Position numbers and translations under genes: made by a program. The notes below the pieces were generated by a model. That model saw only the letters and a list, made by a program, of their open reading frames with translations. It was not told the DNA's origin and searched no databases. Shown piece after piece: positions 23,633 through 32,373 of a stretch of 37,437 nucleotides of DNA. The DNA comes from a bacterium (lineage in GTDB: Bacteria > Vulcanimicrobiota > Xenobia > Xenobiales > Xenobiaceae): contig JAUNIO010000027.1 in NCBI GenBank assembly GCA_030535355.1, positions 1 to 37,437 on the forward strand, written 5' to 3'. How positions within the stretch are numbered: position 1 is the stretch's first letter; the number at the start of each line of letters is the position of its first letter.

Positions 23633-24700
23633 TTATGAAATACTTGGCTCCACAGATGGATAATCAATTTTGGCAAAAGTGTTTAATATAGCGCGAAATA
23701 TAATCTCAGCTCCCTTGGGGGGGACGGCCATGCCGATCTGCTTTCTTACAGACGCATAGTTTCCCACAAATGTGAAATCATCAGGGAACGTCTGAAGGCG
23801 GGCGCGTTCTCTATTGGTAAGCTCTCGCTGCTCTTCCGACCAATGATACATAAATGTACCGCCTCCGCCGGCAGCGGTCACTGTGTAAGATGGCTTGGAA
23901 GGGTCTAATTTTCTATATATTTGGCTTATTTTAGTGCTGGTGTTAATGGCAAGTTCCGGCGGTAGATTCTCTGCCTGCCAAACATTCTGTCCCGGTTTTA
24001 TATAGGACAAACGTAGCCTAATTTTTTCCTGCAGTTTGCGTATTTCATGGTTAGCTGCCTTTTTGGGAATGCTGGCAAGCGCTGTTCCTGCGGTTACATC
24101 GCAGTATTTGTATGGCTCAGGGGAAGGTACGCGAAACCTGATGCCTTGAAAAGCTAAATCATCGCGTATTCCTACAATTATAATCCTATGCCGCGTCTGA
24201 GGAACTCCATATTGCTCAAACCTATACATATGCGTAACCAAGGAATAGCCTGCTGCTTCCATGTCCGCAAGTATTCTTTTGAAATGATCGCCTGCTCCAG
24301 CAGATTTTAGCCCAGAAACGTTTTCAGCTAAGAACCATTTTGGCTTATGTATATGCAAAACTTTTATTCCGTAAATGTAAAGCTGCCCAAAATTCGCATT
24401 GTCCAGCCCCTTGTGCTCACCGACGTTTGAAAAGCTGTTGCAGGGAAAGCCATAAGCGAAAGCGTCAATACTAGCTAACTTGCTGATATCCAGCATTCTA
24501 ACATCTTGACAATAAACGGTATCGGAATGGCCGCCACATATATTCTTGGTATATGTAGCGCATGTATCAGCGTCATAATCAGAGGCCCAGGCGTGAGTAA
24601 TTGACAAGCTATTGTCATCGCTGTGAGCGGCACGGGCTCCGCAGGCTATTCCTCCCGGGCCACAAAATAGCTCTCCCAGCCGAAATGCACCACTTGCCAT
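23633..24700 (-). CDS. DNA (cytosine-5-)-methyltransferase
   Basis: Transfers a methyl group from S-adenosylmethionine to cytosine C5, protecting sites cut by the neighbouring endonuclease. Motifs (numbered from ATG 24700): I LGELFCGPGG (9-17), IV GFPCNSFSNVGEHKG with Cys87, VI AENVSG, VIII QTRHRIIIVG (168-177), a TRD, then IX RLQTFPDDF and X near IGMAVPP. Asn replaces the common Gln after the catalytic PC; I have seen PCN in other members, so this is not disabling. I prefer ATG 24700 (MASGAFRLG) because GGGAG precedes it, over the upstream ATG. First gene of a two-gene R-M operon. Confidence 0.92.
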   Translation of the reverse strand: MASGAFRLGELFCGPGGIACGARAAHSDDNSLSITHAWASDYDADTCATYTKNICGGHSDTVYCQDVRMLDISKLASIDAFAYGFPCNSFSNVGEHKGLDNANFGQLYIYGIKVLHIHKPKWFLAENVSGLKSAGAGDHFKRILADMEAAGYSLVTHMYRFEQYGVPQTRHRIIIVGIRDDLAFQGIRFRVPSPEPYKYCDVTAGTALASIPKKAANHEIRKLQEKIRLRLSYIKPGQNVWQAENLPPELAINTSTKISQIYRKLDPSKPSYTVTAAGGGGTFMYHWSEEQRELTNRERARLQTFPDDFTFVGNYASVRKQIGMAVPPKGAEIIFRAILNTFAKIDYPSVEPSIS

Positions 24701-24834
24701 TTTAAGTTCTCCCGCATCGCACATACCAAGATGCGTACAGAGGCTGACTGTGGCAATTTAGCCCACGCCCTAAAATGCAGGCTAATTTTTACATGTTTCA
24801 GAACAATGAATATTAATAGAGAACATTAATAAGT

Positions 24835-24854
24835 ATTAGCCTTGCAAAGCTAAT
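24835..24854. promoter_or_regulatory. palindrome between methyltransferase and recombinase
   Basis: ATTAGC-CTTGCAAA-GCTAAT lies 41 bp before the recombinase start in a 195-bp divergent region. TTGCAA (24842-24847) and TATGAT (24863-24868) could form a promoter with a short spacer. It could be an operator or a recombination half-site; neither is shown. Confidence 0.4.
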
Positions 24855-24895
24855 GTTTAAAATATGATTTGTAAATCTCGTAAGGCGGTAATGTT

Positions 24896-25474
24896 ATGAA
24901 GATTGCTTATATACGTGTATCAACGATAGAACAAAACGAAGCTAGACAGTATGAAGCTTTAAAATCTTGCGGAATTGAGAAGTTTTACTCAGAGAAAATA
25001 TCTGGCAAGAACACAGATCGCCCTAAATTCAAGGAGATGATGGAAGCTGTGCGCGAAGGAGATACTATTTATGTCGAAGATTTTTCTCGTCTGGCAAGAA
25101 GCACAGAAGACTTGCTTCGGATCGTCCGGGAGCTTAACGACAAAGGCATTGGCTTAGTTTCTATGAAAGAGAATCTGGATACGAAGACCCCTACTGGTGA
25201 GCTGATGCTCACAGTAATTGCCGCTATTAATCAGTTTGAGCGAAAGAATATGTTAGAACGGCAAAAAGAAGGCATTGCTATTGCCAAAGAAAAAGGCATA
25301 TACAAGGGACGTAAAGCAATTCCTTTGCCCGAAGATTTTGGATTTTATTATGAAAAGTGGATGCGCCAAGAAATGAGTAAGGCGGAGATAGCTAGAACCA
25401 TCGGGGTTTCTAGGCCAACTTGCGATAAGTTTTTCACCGAGTACGGCAACCAAAGAAGGATAAATCTTTGCTGA
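24896..25474 (+). CDS. serine recombinase (resolvase/invertase type)
   Basis: The 192-residue protein has the small serine recombinase layout: MKIAYIRVSTIEQNEARQ with catalytic Ser9 and Arg7, EDFSRLARSTEDLLRI carrying the conserved arginines, TPTGELMLTVIAAINQFER, and a C-terminal Hin-like helix-turn-helix (MSKAEIARTIGVSRPTCDKF). It is full length for Tn3-resolvase/DNA-invertase enzymes. It lies divergent from the methyltransferase and convergent with the Vsr fusion, with no transposase nearby. It may mobilise or invert part of the restriction island. No obvious pair of crossover sites was identified. Confidence 0.9.
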   Translation: MKIAYIRVSTIEQNEARQYEALKSCGIEKFYSEKISGKNTDRPKFKEMMEAVREGDTIYVEDFSRLARSTEDLLRIVRELNDKGIGLVSMKENLDTKTPTGELMLTVIAAINQFERKNMLERQKEGIAIAKEKGIYKGRKAIPLPEDFGFYYEKWMRQEMSKAEIARTIGVSRPTCDKFFTEYGNQRRINLC

Positions 25475-25520
25475 GCGAATTTCTGAAACGTTTATAGTGC
25501 AGAGTAAGCGTGCCTTTATT

Positions 25521-26720
25521 TTACAGATGGCACAATGTGCCCTCAAGACACCTTATCATAAGCTCCAGCAAGGGCCTGACCGTGCCTGGCTGGCACGCCC
25601 GCTGAAGTAGCCGATTTTTAGATGTTTCGTTCAGAAAATCTGGCAGCGCTAGTTCAATGTGGTAACAGGTTTCAGTGCCTAAAACGCACATCTTTTCCTT
25701 GCTCCTAAATTCGCCTAGCCCAGCAGGTAGCACCGCTTCTAAATCGTCGGCATTTTTCACCCTTTCCCGGTCAAATCCCAGCAGGCAAATTAACTCTTTG
25801 GTCTTCCCTGCACCATTGTGCTCGGCAAGGCGCACTCCATCTAGGCACGATTCCGATAGAGCATCGGCTTCCCAGCGTATACCCGCAAGATGATAATTCA
25901 TTCCCATAATCAGCCTGCGCACTAAACTGAGAGCATCGTTTCCGTCCCGTAAATTGATAAGCTTAGCTGTGCCTGTGAGCAGGAAGGCGCAGGGGCGGGC
26001 GCGTTCAATCAGGTTGAGAATATCTCGGCTGTTCAGCGGGGGGCGTTTGTAACGGCGCAGCTGTGAAGGAGTCAAGTCCGTAAGATGGGCCAGAATTATA
26101 TCTATACTCTGCTGCGACAGGCAAGACCGTAAAGCATCTAAGCGCAAATCCGCCAAAGGCTCAGAACCGAACTGGTGCGCATACGCTTTACGGGCCTGGC
26201 AGCCGGCTTCCGCAGCTAATACGCTAACGCAGGCGGCCTGCTGCTCCAAAGCCAGGCGCAGCTCGCCTATTCCGGCATTGAGTTCCGCCAAACGATAAGG
26301 AGGCTGCGGCAGCCGGCAGACAGCGCTGACTATCGTATCCGCGACAGCAGTGGCGTTATTTTTAATATCGTGCTCCCAAAAACGCAGAATCTTCCAGCCC
26401 TGCGCTCCCAGCGAATAGGTTACCGCTTTGTCGCGCACCATGTTGCGCTCTATTTTGGGAATCCAATAGCCGCGGTTGGATTTAATGCGTTCCCGCTTGT
26501 GTTCCCAGTCATAACCGTGCCAAAAATCGCCGTCGCAAAAAACGGCTGCCCGCCGCGCCCGGAAGACGAGATCAGGACAGCCGGGAATATCCTTAGCATG
26601 GCGTTCGAACGAGAAAATCCCCCGCTTATACAGCTCAGTGCACAGCTTATTTTCCTGGCGCGTGTTGGTGCTGCGAATACGGCTCATATTGTAGCTGATC
26701 TGCTCGGGAGTCCTAACCAT
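25521..26720 (-). CDS. Vsr endonuclease fused to a degenerate C5-methyltransferase
   Basis: Residues 1-130 are a very-short-patch-repair endonuclease, which nicks at T:G mismatches left by 5-methylcytosine deamination: MSRIRSTNTRQEN, PGCPDLVF (Asp50), FCDGDFWHGYDW (63-72), IPKIERNMVRD, WKILRFWEHDI. Residues about 143-399 align in order with a C5-methyltransferase: AELNAGIGELRLALEQ (motif I), DIILAHLTDLTPSQL where IV should have PCQ, RPCAFLLTGTAKLI where VI should have ENV, and ELICLLGFDRER near VIII. Catalytic Cys, ENV and QxRxR are all lost, so this half cannot methylate. It probably guides the nuclease. It is the only Vsr gene here and belongs with the R-M pair. Confidence 0.75.
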   Translation of the reverse strand: MVRTPEQISYNMSRIRSTNTRQENKLCTELYKRGIFSFERHAKDIPGCPDLVFRARRAAVFCDGDFWHGYDWEHKRERIKSNRGYWIPKIERNMVRDKAVTYSLGAQGWKILRFWEHDIKNNATAVADTIVSAVCRLPQPPYRLAELNAGIGELRLALEQQAACVSVLAAEAGCQARKAYAHQFGSEPLADLRLDALRSCLSQQSIDIILAHLTDLTPSQLRRYKRPPLNSRDILNLIERARPCAFLLTGTAKLINLRDGNDALSLVRRLIMGMNYHLAGIRWEADALSESCLDGVRLAEHNGAGKTKELICLLGFDRERVKNADDLEAVLPAGLGEFRSKEKMCVLGTETCYHIELALPDFLNETSKNRLLQRACQPGTVRPLLELMIRCLEGTLCHL

Positions 26721-26787
26721 AGCCGATAAATTAGACCATCAACTTAACGAATTACCATACTAAAATGCCATACATTAATTTTATTCT

Positions 26788-26818
26788 AAGGAAACACTGA
26801 CTAATTCCGTGTTTCCTT
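26788..26818. terminator. perfect 10-bp hairpin upstream of the Vsr fusion
   Basis: AAGGAAACAC (26788-26797) pairs with GTGTTTCCTT (26809-26818). It lies downstream of the minus-strand Gly-rich gene that ends at 26929, so it may terminate that operon. No strong T-run on the minus side. Confidence 0.5.
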
Positions 26819-26928
26819 ACTAAGCCTCTTTAATCCTCTTGACGGCATTCAGCAAGATATTAGCGCCAGCAATGCTAAAGCAGCGTAATGCTATTAATCG
26901 GCACTTCTCTAAATAATTCTGCGGTTTA

Positions 26929-28134
26929 TTATCCGTCTATCCAAATGGCGTCTTCCGGTGAACTATTGAGCAGCCGCTCCAGATTGGCGGTTTCCTGTGG
27001 TGTTTCCGTTTTTTCTGCGCGCTTATCAGCGTTATTTTCCGCTACTGGAGTATTGTCTTTCACAGATTGTACGCCGCTCGTGGTATCAGCGGCCGACTTT
27101 GTTTCTCCAGCCTGAGCGGAGTCCGCGGCGCCAGCCTTATCCTTGCCCTCCGCCGCTTTAGCATCAGGCATCTGTCCCTTCATCTCCGCTCGGGCTTCTT
27201 TGGCGTACTTATGCAGCTTGATGGCGTTATTGATGGCATTGAACCCCGAACGGGCCGCCGTAAATACCGTACAGGCTGTGGCTACAATGCCGCCGCCCAT
27301 GGCCATGGACACGCCCGCTGCCACGCCCACGCCTAGATTGAGCGCTCCGCCGATGATGTCCTTCTTATTCTTGGTATTAATGCCTTTGGCCAGCTGGATA
27401 GCGCCTACCGTCGTATTGAGAGCTGCAGTCGCCACTTTTAAGCCGGGCATGATGCCAGAACGAAATGCTCCCACCGGCCCAGGCGCGTTGGCTATGCCAT
27501 AAGAAGCGACCGTTCCTGCCGCCAATGCCCCTTTGAAACCCACGTTCATCTTGCGGGCACCGCGGGCCATCTTGAGCTTGTCGCCTTTCTTAGCGCCTTT
27601 GACTAAATTTTGCGTACCCTTAACCCCGTCCAGTACGGCGGCAATGCCCAAACCGCCAGCGCCAACCACAGCTCCGGCTGCTGCCTGTACGCCTACCAAA
27701 TGCGCCGCCTGCTTAAAAACTTCGGCTTTTTCTTTCACGGTGGACATAGAAGCCGCGCTTTTAACGACATCGATAACTTCGCCTAGATTATTGCCGGCGC
27801 CAGCTACCAAAGCCCCGCCTAAAGTAGCCACCGCTACTCCAGCTATTCCGGCGGCGATAGCCACGCCCTTGGGGTGCTGCACCGCAAACTTAACCAGTGT
27901 CTGGTCGGGCTTTTTGCCTTCCTTAATATCTTTGGGTATGTCGCGCAGGCGCATTTTTTTAAACTCCTGCGGAGCCTGCACCGAGCTTTCATCCCCTGCT
28001 GCTGGACTATCCGCGCCTATCTCTACAGAATCTCCCGCTGCCTGCGGAACTTCTTCGCCGGTTTGCGGGCGCTCAGCCGTTACGGTCTGCAGGCTTAAAC
28101 TGTTTAGCGGATTGTTGCAGTTGATGCTATTCAT
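26929..28134 (-). CDS. Gly/Ala-rich hydrophobic protein of unknown function
   Basis: I chose ATG 28134 (MNSINCNNPLNSLSLQ) with GGGTGG upstream, giving 401 residues; a TTG 12 bp further up is less likely. A polar, acidic N-terminus of about 75 residues leads to repeated hydrophobic Gly/Ala-rich helices (GVAIAAGIAGVAVATLGGAL, AAAGAVVGAGGLGIAAVLDG, GGALNLGVGVAAGVSMAMGG) interspersed with basic stretches (KGAKKGDKLKMARGARK). The last 80 residues are charged and low-complexity. The pattern resembles membrane-inserting or secreted effector-like proteins, but no family is recognised. It lies 217 bp after the tight three-gene operon and in the same orientation, and shares helix style with the gene at 28351. 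Confidence 0.7.
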   Translation of the reverse strand: MNSINCNNPLNSLSLQTVTAERPQTGEEVPQAAGDSVEIGADSPAAGDESSVQAPQEFKKMRLRDIPKDIKEGKKPDQTLVKFAVQHPKGVAIAAGIAGVAVATLGGALVAGAGNNLGEVIDVVKSAASMSTVKEKAEVFKQAAHLVGVQAAAGAVVGAGGLGIAAVLDGVKGTQNLVKGAKKGDKLKMARGARKMNVGFKGALAAGTVASYGIANAPGPVGAFRSGIMPGLKVATAALNTTVGAIQLAKGINTKNKKDIIGGALNLGVGVAAGVSMAMGGGIVATACTVFTAARSGFNAINNAIKLHKYAKEARAEMKGQMPDAKAAEGKDKAGAADSAQAGETKSAADTTSGVQSVKDNTPVAENNADKRAEKTETPQETANLERLLNSSPEDAIWIDG

Positions 28135-28350
28135 ACGTCCACCCAAAAAATAAAAATCCTAGGCTATCATATAAATTATACCGCAAGCCGAGAAAATATT
28201 CAGCATTTTAAAAGCAGTTTACAGGATAATTGCAAATAATTAACATTAATTTCGCAAATACTAACGGTGGCACAAAGCTAAGCCAACTTATTTAACGCTG
28301 GCAGCTGGAAAAACAAAATAGTGCGCTCAAACTGCGAGGCCAGGGATAAG

Positions 28351-29679
28351 CTAAAAACCGAAAAAACTGGATATACCGCTACAGAAACTAGATACGCAGC
28401 TTTTGATGCCGCTAGCTACTGAACTAAAAGCCGATTTTATGCCGTTCCCCAAAGTCCGCACAACTTTGAGCGCTCCGTCCTGTAGTTTCTGGGCACCTTT
28501 AACTACAGATGCGCCCAAGGAGGAACCCGCCATATAAGCGACCGTTCCGCCGATAAAGCTGCCCACCGCCGTACCGGCTGGGCCGAACACCGTTCCCAGC
28601 GCAGCTCCGATTTTCGCCCCCTCAGCCGCCCCTATGGCTGCTCCTTCCGCGCTGCAGGCCAATCCGGCCAAAGCGGAGACCGAGGTCTGTTCCATTTTAT
28701 CAAGGCCTTCTTTAACGCTGAGTTCGCCTGTAGCTATCTGCCCCATAACTTTGGCATTTTCAATGCCAACATAGGCGATATTGGCTAGGGCTGAGGCTGG
28801 AGTATCTTTAGGAATGCAGGTGATTATCTTCTTGTCCACACCTACCTTGATCGCCGCGGCCGCCGCGGATTTAACCCCGGCATCAGCTCCGCGTTTCAGA
28901 GCCGTTTCTATAACGCTTCTGCCCTCGATTTCTTCGCCTTTCCAAAGTCTTTGCGCGATATCGAAGCCCACGCCGCTAACCGCGCTCTGCACTGCGGCCT
29001 GTATGGCCTGTTTTCCTATGCTTATGGCTAAGTCTTTAGTGTGATATTCGCTCCAGTCCAGCTCATTCCAGCTGCCGCTCTGCGCTTCACTGTTCCAGCT
29101 GCCCAAATGGGAATTAGGGCTGACTACTCCCGCTTGGGCAACTATGTTTTGGTAAAGCGCCGCGTTGGCATTAGTTATGGCAGTGTTGAGGTTATGCAGA
29201 AACTGCGCCGTTTCTTGCGACGGCAGGGACAAAGCAGCATTTTTTGCTTCGGACGCGAACCAGCTCTCTTTGCTGCGCCCCGCTTCTATAGCAGCTGTCA
29301 GGGACTGTTTTTTATCTGACGTGGTCCGCAGAGCGAGCGTTATGTCTTCTGCAATGCCCTCGATTTCAGCCTGGCTTTTTTCGGGCAAGTGCTCGCGTAG
29401 TTTGGCACATAGCCACTTCTCTGCGGGATGCCCGCTGCTACGGATATACGCCTGCATAAAATCGCTGAGAACGGGCTGAAATTGCCTGCACTCAGACACG
29501 CTGTCAGCCAGCCCCTCTGCGCTCAGCCAAAGCTCTTCGGCATCTTTATTGTTCCCGTCAGGTCCCTTCTCGTCAGCATTTTCCTCTATTTTAAGCGGAA
29601 TATCTGGGATGCGTTGGTCTTTAGCTTGGCCTGTTATTGTAATATCCTGCTTATTTTTTGGGGGATTCGGATGCTTCAT
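28351..29679 (-). CDS. glycine-zipper protein with amphipathic tail
   Basis: The 442-residue protein begins polar (MKHPNPPKNKQDITITGQ) and then has helical segments (LSDFMQAYIRSSGHPAEKW, about residues 70-180). A central region, FDIAQRLWKGEEIEGRSVIE, leads to a classic glycine zipper from about residue 340: GAAIGAAEGAKIGAALG, GTAVGSFIGGTVAYMAG. The last 40 residues are Ser/Phe-rich and amphipathic, ending SSFCSGISSFFGF. Glycine zippers pack membrane helices in pore-forming and stress-envelope proteins. ATG 29679 comes 1 bp after the stop of the AAA+ gene, so translation is coupled. The AAA+ may remodel or insert it, by inference. Confidence 0.75.
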   Translation of the reverse strand: MKHPNPPKNKQDITITGQAKDQRIPDIPLKIEENADEKGPDGNNKDAEELWLSAEGLADSVSECRQFQPVLSDFMQAYIRSSGHPAEKWLCAKLREHLPEKSQAEIEGIAEDITLALRTTSDKKQSLTAAIEAGRSKESWFASEAKNAALSLPSQETAQFLHNLNTAITNANAALYQNIVAQAGVVSPNSHLGSWNSEAQSGSWNELDWSEYHTKDLAISIGKQAIQAAVQSAVSGVGFDIAQRLWKGEEIEGRSVIETALKRGADAGVKSAAAAAIKVGVDKKIITCIPKDTPASALANIAYVGIENAKVMGQIATGELSVKEGLDKMEQTSVSALAGLACSAEGAAIGAAEGAKIGAALGTVFGPAGTAVGSFIGGTVAYMAGSSLGASVVKGAQKLQDGALKVVRTLGNGIKSAFSSVASGIKSCVSSFCSGISSFFGF

Positions 29680-29680
29680 C

Positions 29681-31177
29681 TTACTGCTCGCTTCTGCTGG
29701 CGGGTTTGATATCGATCTTGGCGATGGTATCCTTTATCTGTTTGATTTTTTCTTTCAGCGTATCGGAGATGGATTTCGTATCATTAATCGCTTTCTGCAA
29801 GTCTGATGTAGTAATCGTTTCTCTGCCCTCTAAAAATGAGGCTTCTATGGTATCCTTGACGATAGCCTCAATATCCGCTCCGTTGAATCCCTGGGTTTGT
29901 TTGATCAGGGCGATGGTATCTATCGCTCTGTTCCATTTGCGGCGCTTCTTTAAGTGAATCTCCAGAATTTTTCTTCTTTCTTCACCATTGGGAAGATCGA
30001 CAAAGAAAAGCTCGTCAAAGCGCCCCTTGCGCAGAAATTCCGGGGGAAGTTTAGATATATCGTTCGCTGTGGCTACAATAAAGACGGTATTGTCTTTTTC
30101 CTGCATCCAGGTCAGGAACTGGCCGAACAGCCTAGCGGTTACTTCGTGACTGCTGGAATCGCCCACACCGGCAAAGGCCTTTTCGATCTCGTCAATCCAC
30201 AGCACGCAGGGGCTGATAGCTTCCGATAGCTTTAAGGCTTTGCGCATGTTGTTTTCGGATTCGCCTACATATTTGCCCAGCAGCCGCCCCACATCCAAAC
30301 GCACGAGCGGAATCTCAAAAAGGCTGGCTGTGGCCTTAGCGGTAAGGCTTTTGCCGCAGCCCGGCATACCGATGATCATGATCCCTTTGGGTATATCTAC
30401 CCCGAATTTGATGGCTTTATCGAGACTGGCGAAAACTTTGGCCTTGCGCTCCAGCCAGTCTTTGAGATTTTCCAATCCACCTATATCGTGAATGGTTTCC
30501 GTGAAATTCACGATTTCCAGCATCCCCGATTTCCTGATGAACTGTTCCTTTTCTTTTAGGATCAGCAGCTTGTCCTCTTTGTCTATGCAGCCACCGTCCT
30601 GATAGGCCAGATTGAGAATCTGCTTAATTTGAAATTCATTCAAACCCTTGAAGGAAAGGGCAATATCGTTGATAACCTCCTGCTCTGCCGTAATCTCGAG
30701 ATCGCGCATGAAATTGTCGATAATCTCCAGTATTTCCGCTAACGACGGCAGAGGAATGTCAAAAACGGTAATGTAGTTTTCCAGTTCCTGGGGGATCACT
30801 GTCGTTTCTGATATAATAAAGACGGAGGCGTGATAGCTGTCGCGGTACAGATTATTCTCGGCTATTCTCTTGAGCAGGGCTATTATCTTAGGATCGTTTA
30901 ATTCGCCGTGAACGTCTTTTAGCACCAGAAATGTTTCCGCTTCAAAGCCGTCGTCAAGGCTTAAGCGCAGAAATTCCTCTAAGGTACAGCCTTTCATCGG
31001 GCTTTTAGTGCGAAAATCTACCATACCCAAGGCGTTATTGTATTCGATGATTTTACAGCCTTGACCGACTTTCGCAATCGCCGCGTCTGCCATCTGAAAA
31101 TCAAAATGACTTATATAAATAATCGGGTGCAGCGCATCGACATAAGAGGCCAGCTTATCGATAAAATTCTGCTTCAC
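29681..31177 (-). CDS. Ycf46-like AAA+ ATPase
   Basis: The 498-residue protein has a divergent N-terminal domain of about 220 residues ([40 protein letters not shown]) like that of cyanobacterial/chloroplast-type Ycf46 proteins, followed by a classic AAA module: [15 protein letters not shown] (Walker A 270-277), pore loop GKYVGES (301-307), Walker [12 protein letters not shown] (325-335), sensor-1 ATAND, arginine fingers in [12 protein letters not shown]. The final 40 residues form a charged coiled coil. Family members are ring ATPases of poorly known function. It begins 2 bp after the stop of its upstream neighbour and its stop abuts the glycine-zipper gene, so the three are one operon. Confidence 0.88.
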   Translation of the reverse strand: MKQNFIDKLASYVDALHPIIYISHFDFQMADAAIAKVGQGCKIIEYNNALGMVDFRTKSPMKGCTLEEFLRLSLDDGFEAETFLVLKDVHGELNDPKIIALLKRIAENNLYRDSYHASVFIISETTVIPQELENYITVFDIPLPSLAEILEIIDNFMRDLEITAEQEVINDIALSFKGLNEFQIKQILNLAYQDGGCIDKEDKLLILKEKEQFIRKSGMLEIVNFTETIHDIGGLENLKDWLERKAKVFASLDKAIKFGVDIPKGIMIIGMPGCGKSLTAKATASLFEIPLVRLDVGRLLGKYVGESENNMRKALKLSEAISPCVLWIDEIEKAFAGVGDSSSHEVTARLFGQFLTWMQEKDNTVFIVATANDISKLPPEFLRKGRFDELFFVDLPNGEERRKILEIHLKKRRKWNRAIDTIALIKQTQGFNGADIEAIVKDTIEASFLEGRETITTSDLQKAINDTKSISDTLKEKIKQIKDTIAKIDIKPASRSEQ

Positions 31178-31179
31178 GG

Positions 31180-32373
31180 TTATACCTCCAAATATAGGAG
31201 CTCGTGGCTGGAATTATTGCTCTTATAATCTATGCCGTCGAGAATGGGAAAATATCCATAAACATCATCGTAGCCCAGTTCTTCCCCGCGTTTGCCCGCC
31301 GAACGCACAAAATCCCCTTGCTCCATACGGATTATCATAAACCGCTTGTTTTCAGGCTGCAGGTCTTTCCAATACCCGTCGGTAACGCCCGCAAACTTTT
31401 GCAGATTATGGCCAAGTATGGTCTTGGCCCTGGAGATTAACGTGAGCATATATTCATCGGTCTTCTTACTCATCTCTATACACTCATTGGCTATATAGCC
31501 ATTGTTGCTTCTTTGTAAGATGTCGAGACACTGACGTAGATTTTGCCAGTTAGTGTCCATTATTTGCTGATAAGTTACATTGCTATTGTTTACTTTACTG
31601 ATAATTTTGTTCACAAGATCATTTTTATCTATGGAACACGATTCAATGTCAATATCTAAATAGCTATTATATCTTCCAGTGCTAAACTCGTTTTTGGCAC
31701 TGCTGTATGTGCTCAACGTGTCTGTCAGTCTTTGAGCCAGTTGTTCATAGTGATATAAACTTATTCGATAATCCGGCTCATCGTATTTCCTTTCGCCGCT
31801 GGTTAGCTTGGGCTTATACATCAGCCTCGTCTCTTGATGGGTCAGCATTATAAACAAGGCTATTGGGGCTTGATTCATGAGTTTATAAAAGAGATTTCTG
31901 CTGTCAATTTTAAGGAGCCATAAATAATTGTCTATTATCTCAGTCACAGATGTTCTGATTGTGGCTATATCGCTGGGATTATTCACGATATTATCTACAA
32001 GATGCTTGTAGCCGCTGTAATATTCGCTGATCATGGTATTGGTCTGCAGGTGGTGTTCGCAGTAAGTCCGCAGCGTTTGCTCGCGGTCTTTCTGGAACTG
32101 CATCATATATATGCTTTCCCGAATGCGCGCTTCGTCCGTTTCTATAGCAAATATTTTAATCAGGTTCTGAACGATAGCTAGGGGATCGCTGTCCTGGATG
32201 TTTTCGACAGCTTCCAAATAATCATGGTATCCTCTAACATTAAGCCATCTGTGCAAGAGCTTACTGTTATAATACGCGAGCACGTCTTCGATGACGAAAT
32301 TATTTTGTAGGTCCTCGACAGTTCTGACGGGCTTGCCGTCGCAGATTAGATTAAATTTAATCGTTTTGGCCAT
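31180..32373 (-). CDS. uncharacterised operon-leading protein, 397 residues
   Basis: The N-terminus, KTIKFNLICDGKPVRTVEDL with FVIEDVLAYYNSKLLHRWL and VRGYHDYL, matches from memory a small N-terminal module shared by otherwise different proteins in gut bacteria, sometimes beside AAA+ or GTPase genes. The rest is predicted helical with no catalytic motif I can identify (EQTLRTYCEHHLQTNTMISE; RQCLDILQRSNNGYIANEC). The C-terminal SAGKRGEELGYDDVYGYFPI may form a small beta domain. It is cytoplasmic. It begins the AAA+ operon, 2 bp before the ATPase, and is a plausible adaptor or sensor for it. A GGGGAGG lies unusually far (16 nt) from the ATG. Confidence 0.7.
   Translation of the reverse strand: MAKTIKFNLICDGKPVRTVEDLQNNFVIEDVLAYYNSKLLHRWLNVRGYHDYLEAVENIQDSDPLAIVQNLIKIFAIETDEARIRESIYMMQFQKDREQTLRTYCEHHLQTNTMISEYYSGYKHLVDNIVNNPSDIATIRTSVTEIIDNYLWLLKIDSRNLFYKLMNQAPIALFIMLTHQETRLMYKPKLTSGERKYDEPDYRISLYHYEQLAQRLTDTLSTYSSAKNEFSTGRYNSYLDIDIESCSIDKNDLVNKIISKVNNSNVTYQQIMDTNWQNLRQCLDILQRSNNGYIANECIEMSKKTDEYMLTLISRAKTILGHNLQKFAGVTDGYWKDLQPENKRFMIIRMEQGDFVRSAGKRGEELGYDDVYGYFPILDGIDYKSNNSSHELLYLEV

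Noticed and set aside
23633-24700. PCN instead of PCQ as a sign of an inactive methyltransferase
   Set aside because: The catalytic cysteine, ENV and QTRHR are intact, and PCN occurs in other C5 enzymes as far as I recall.
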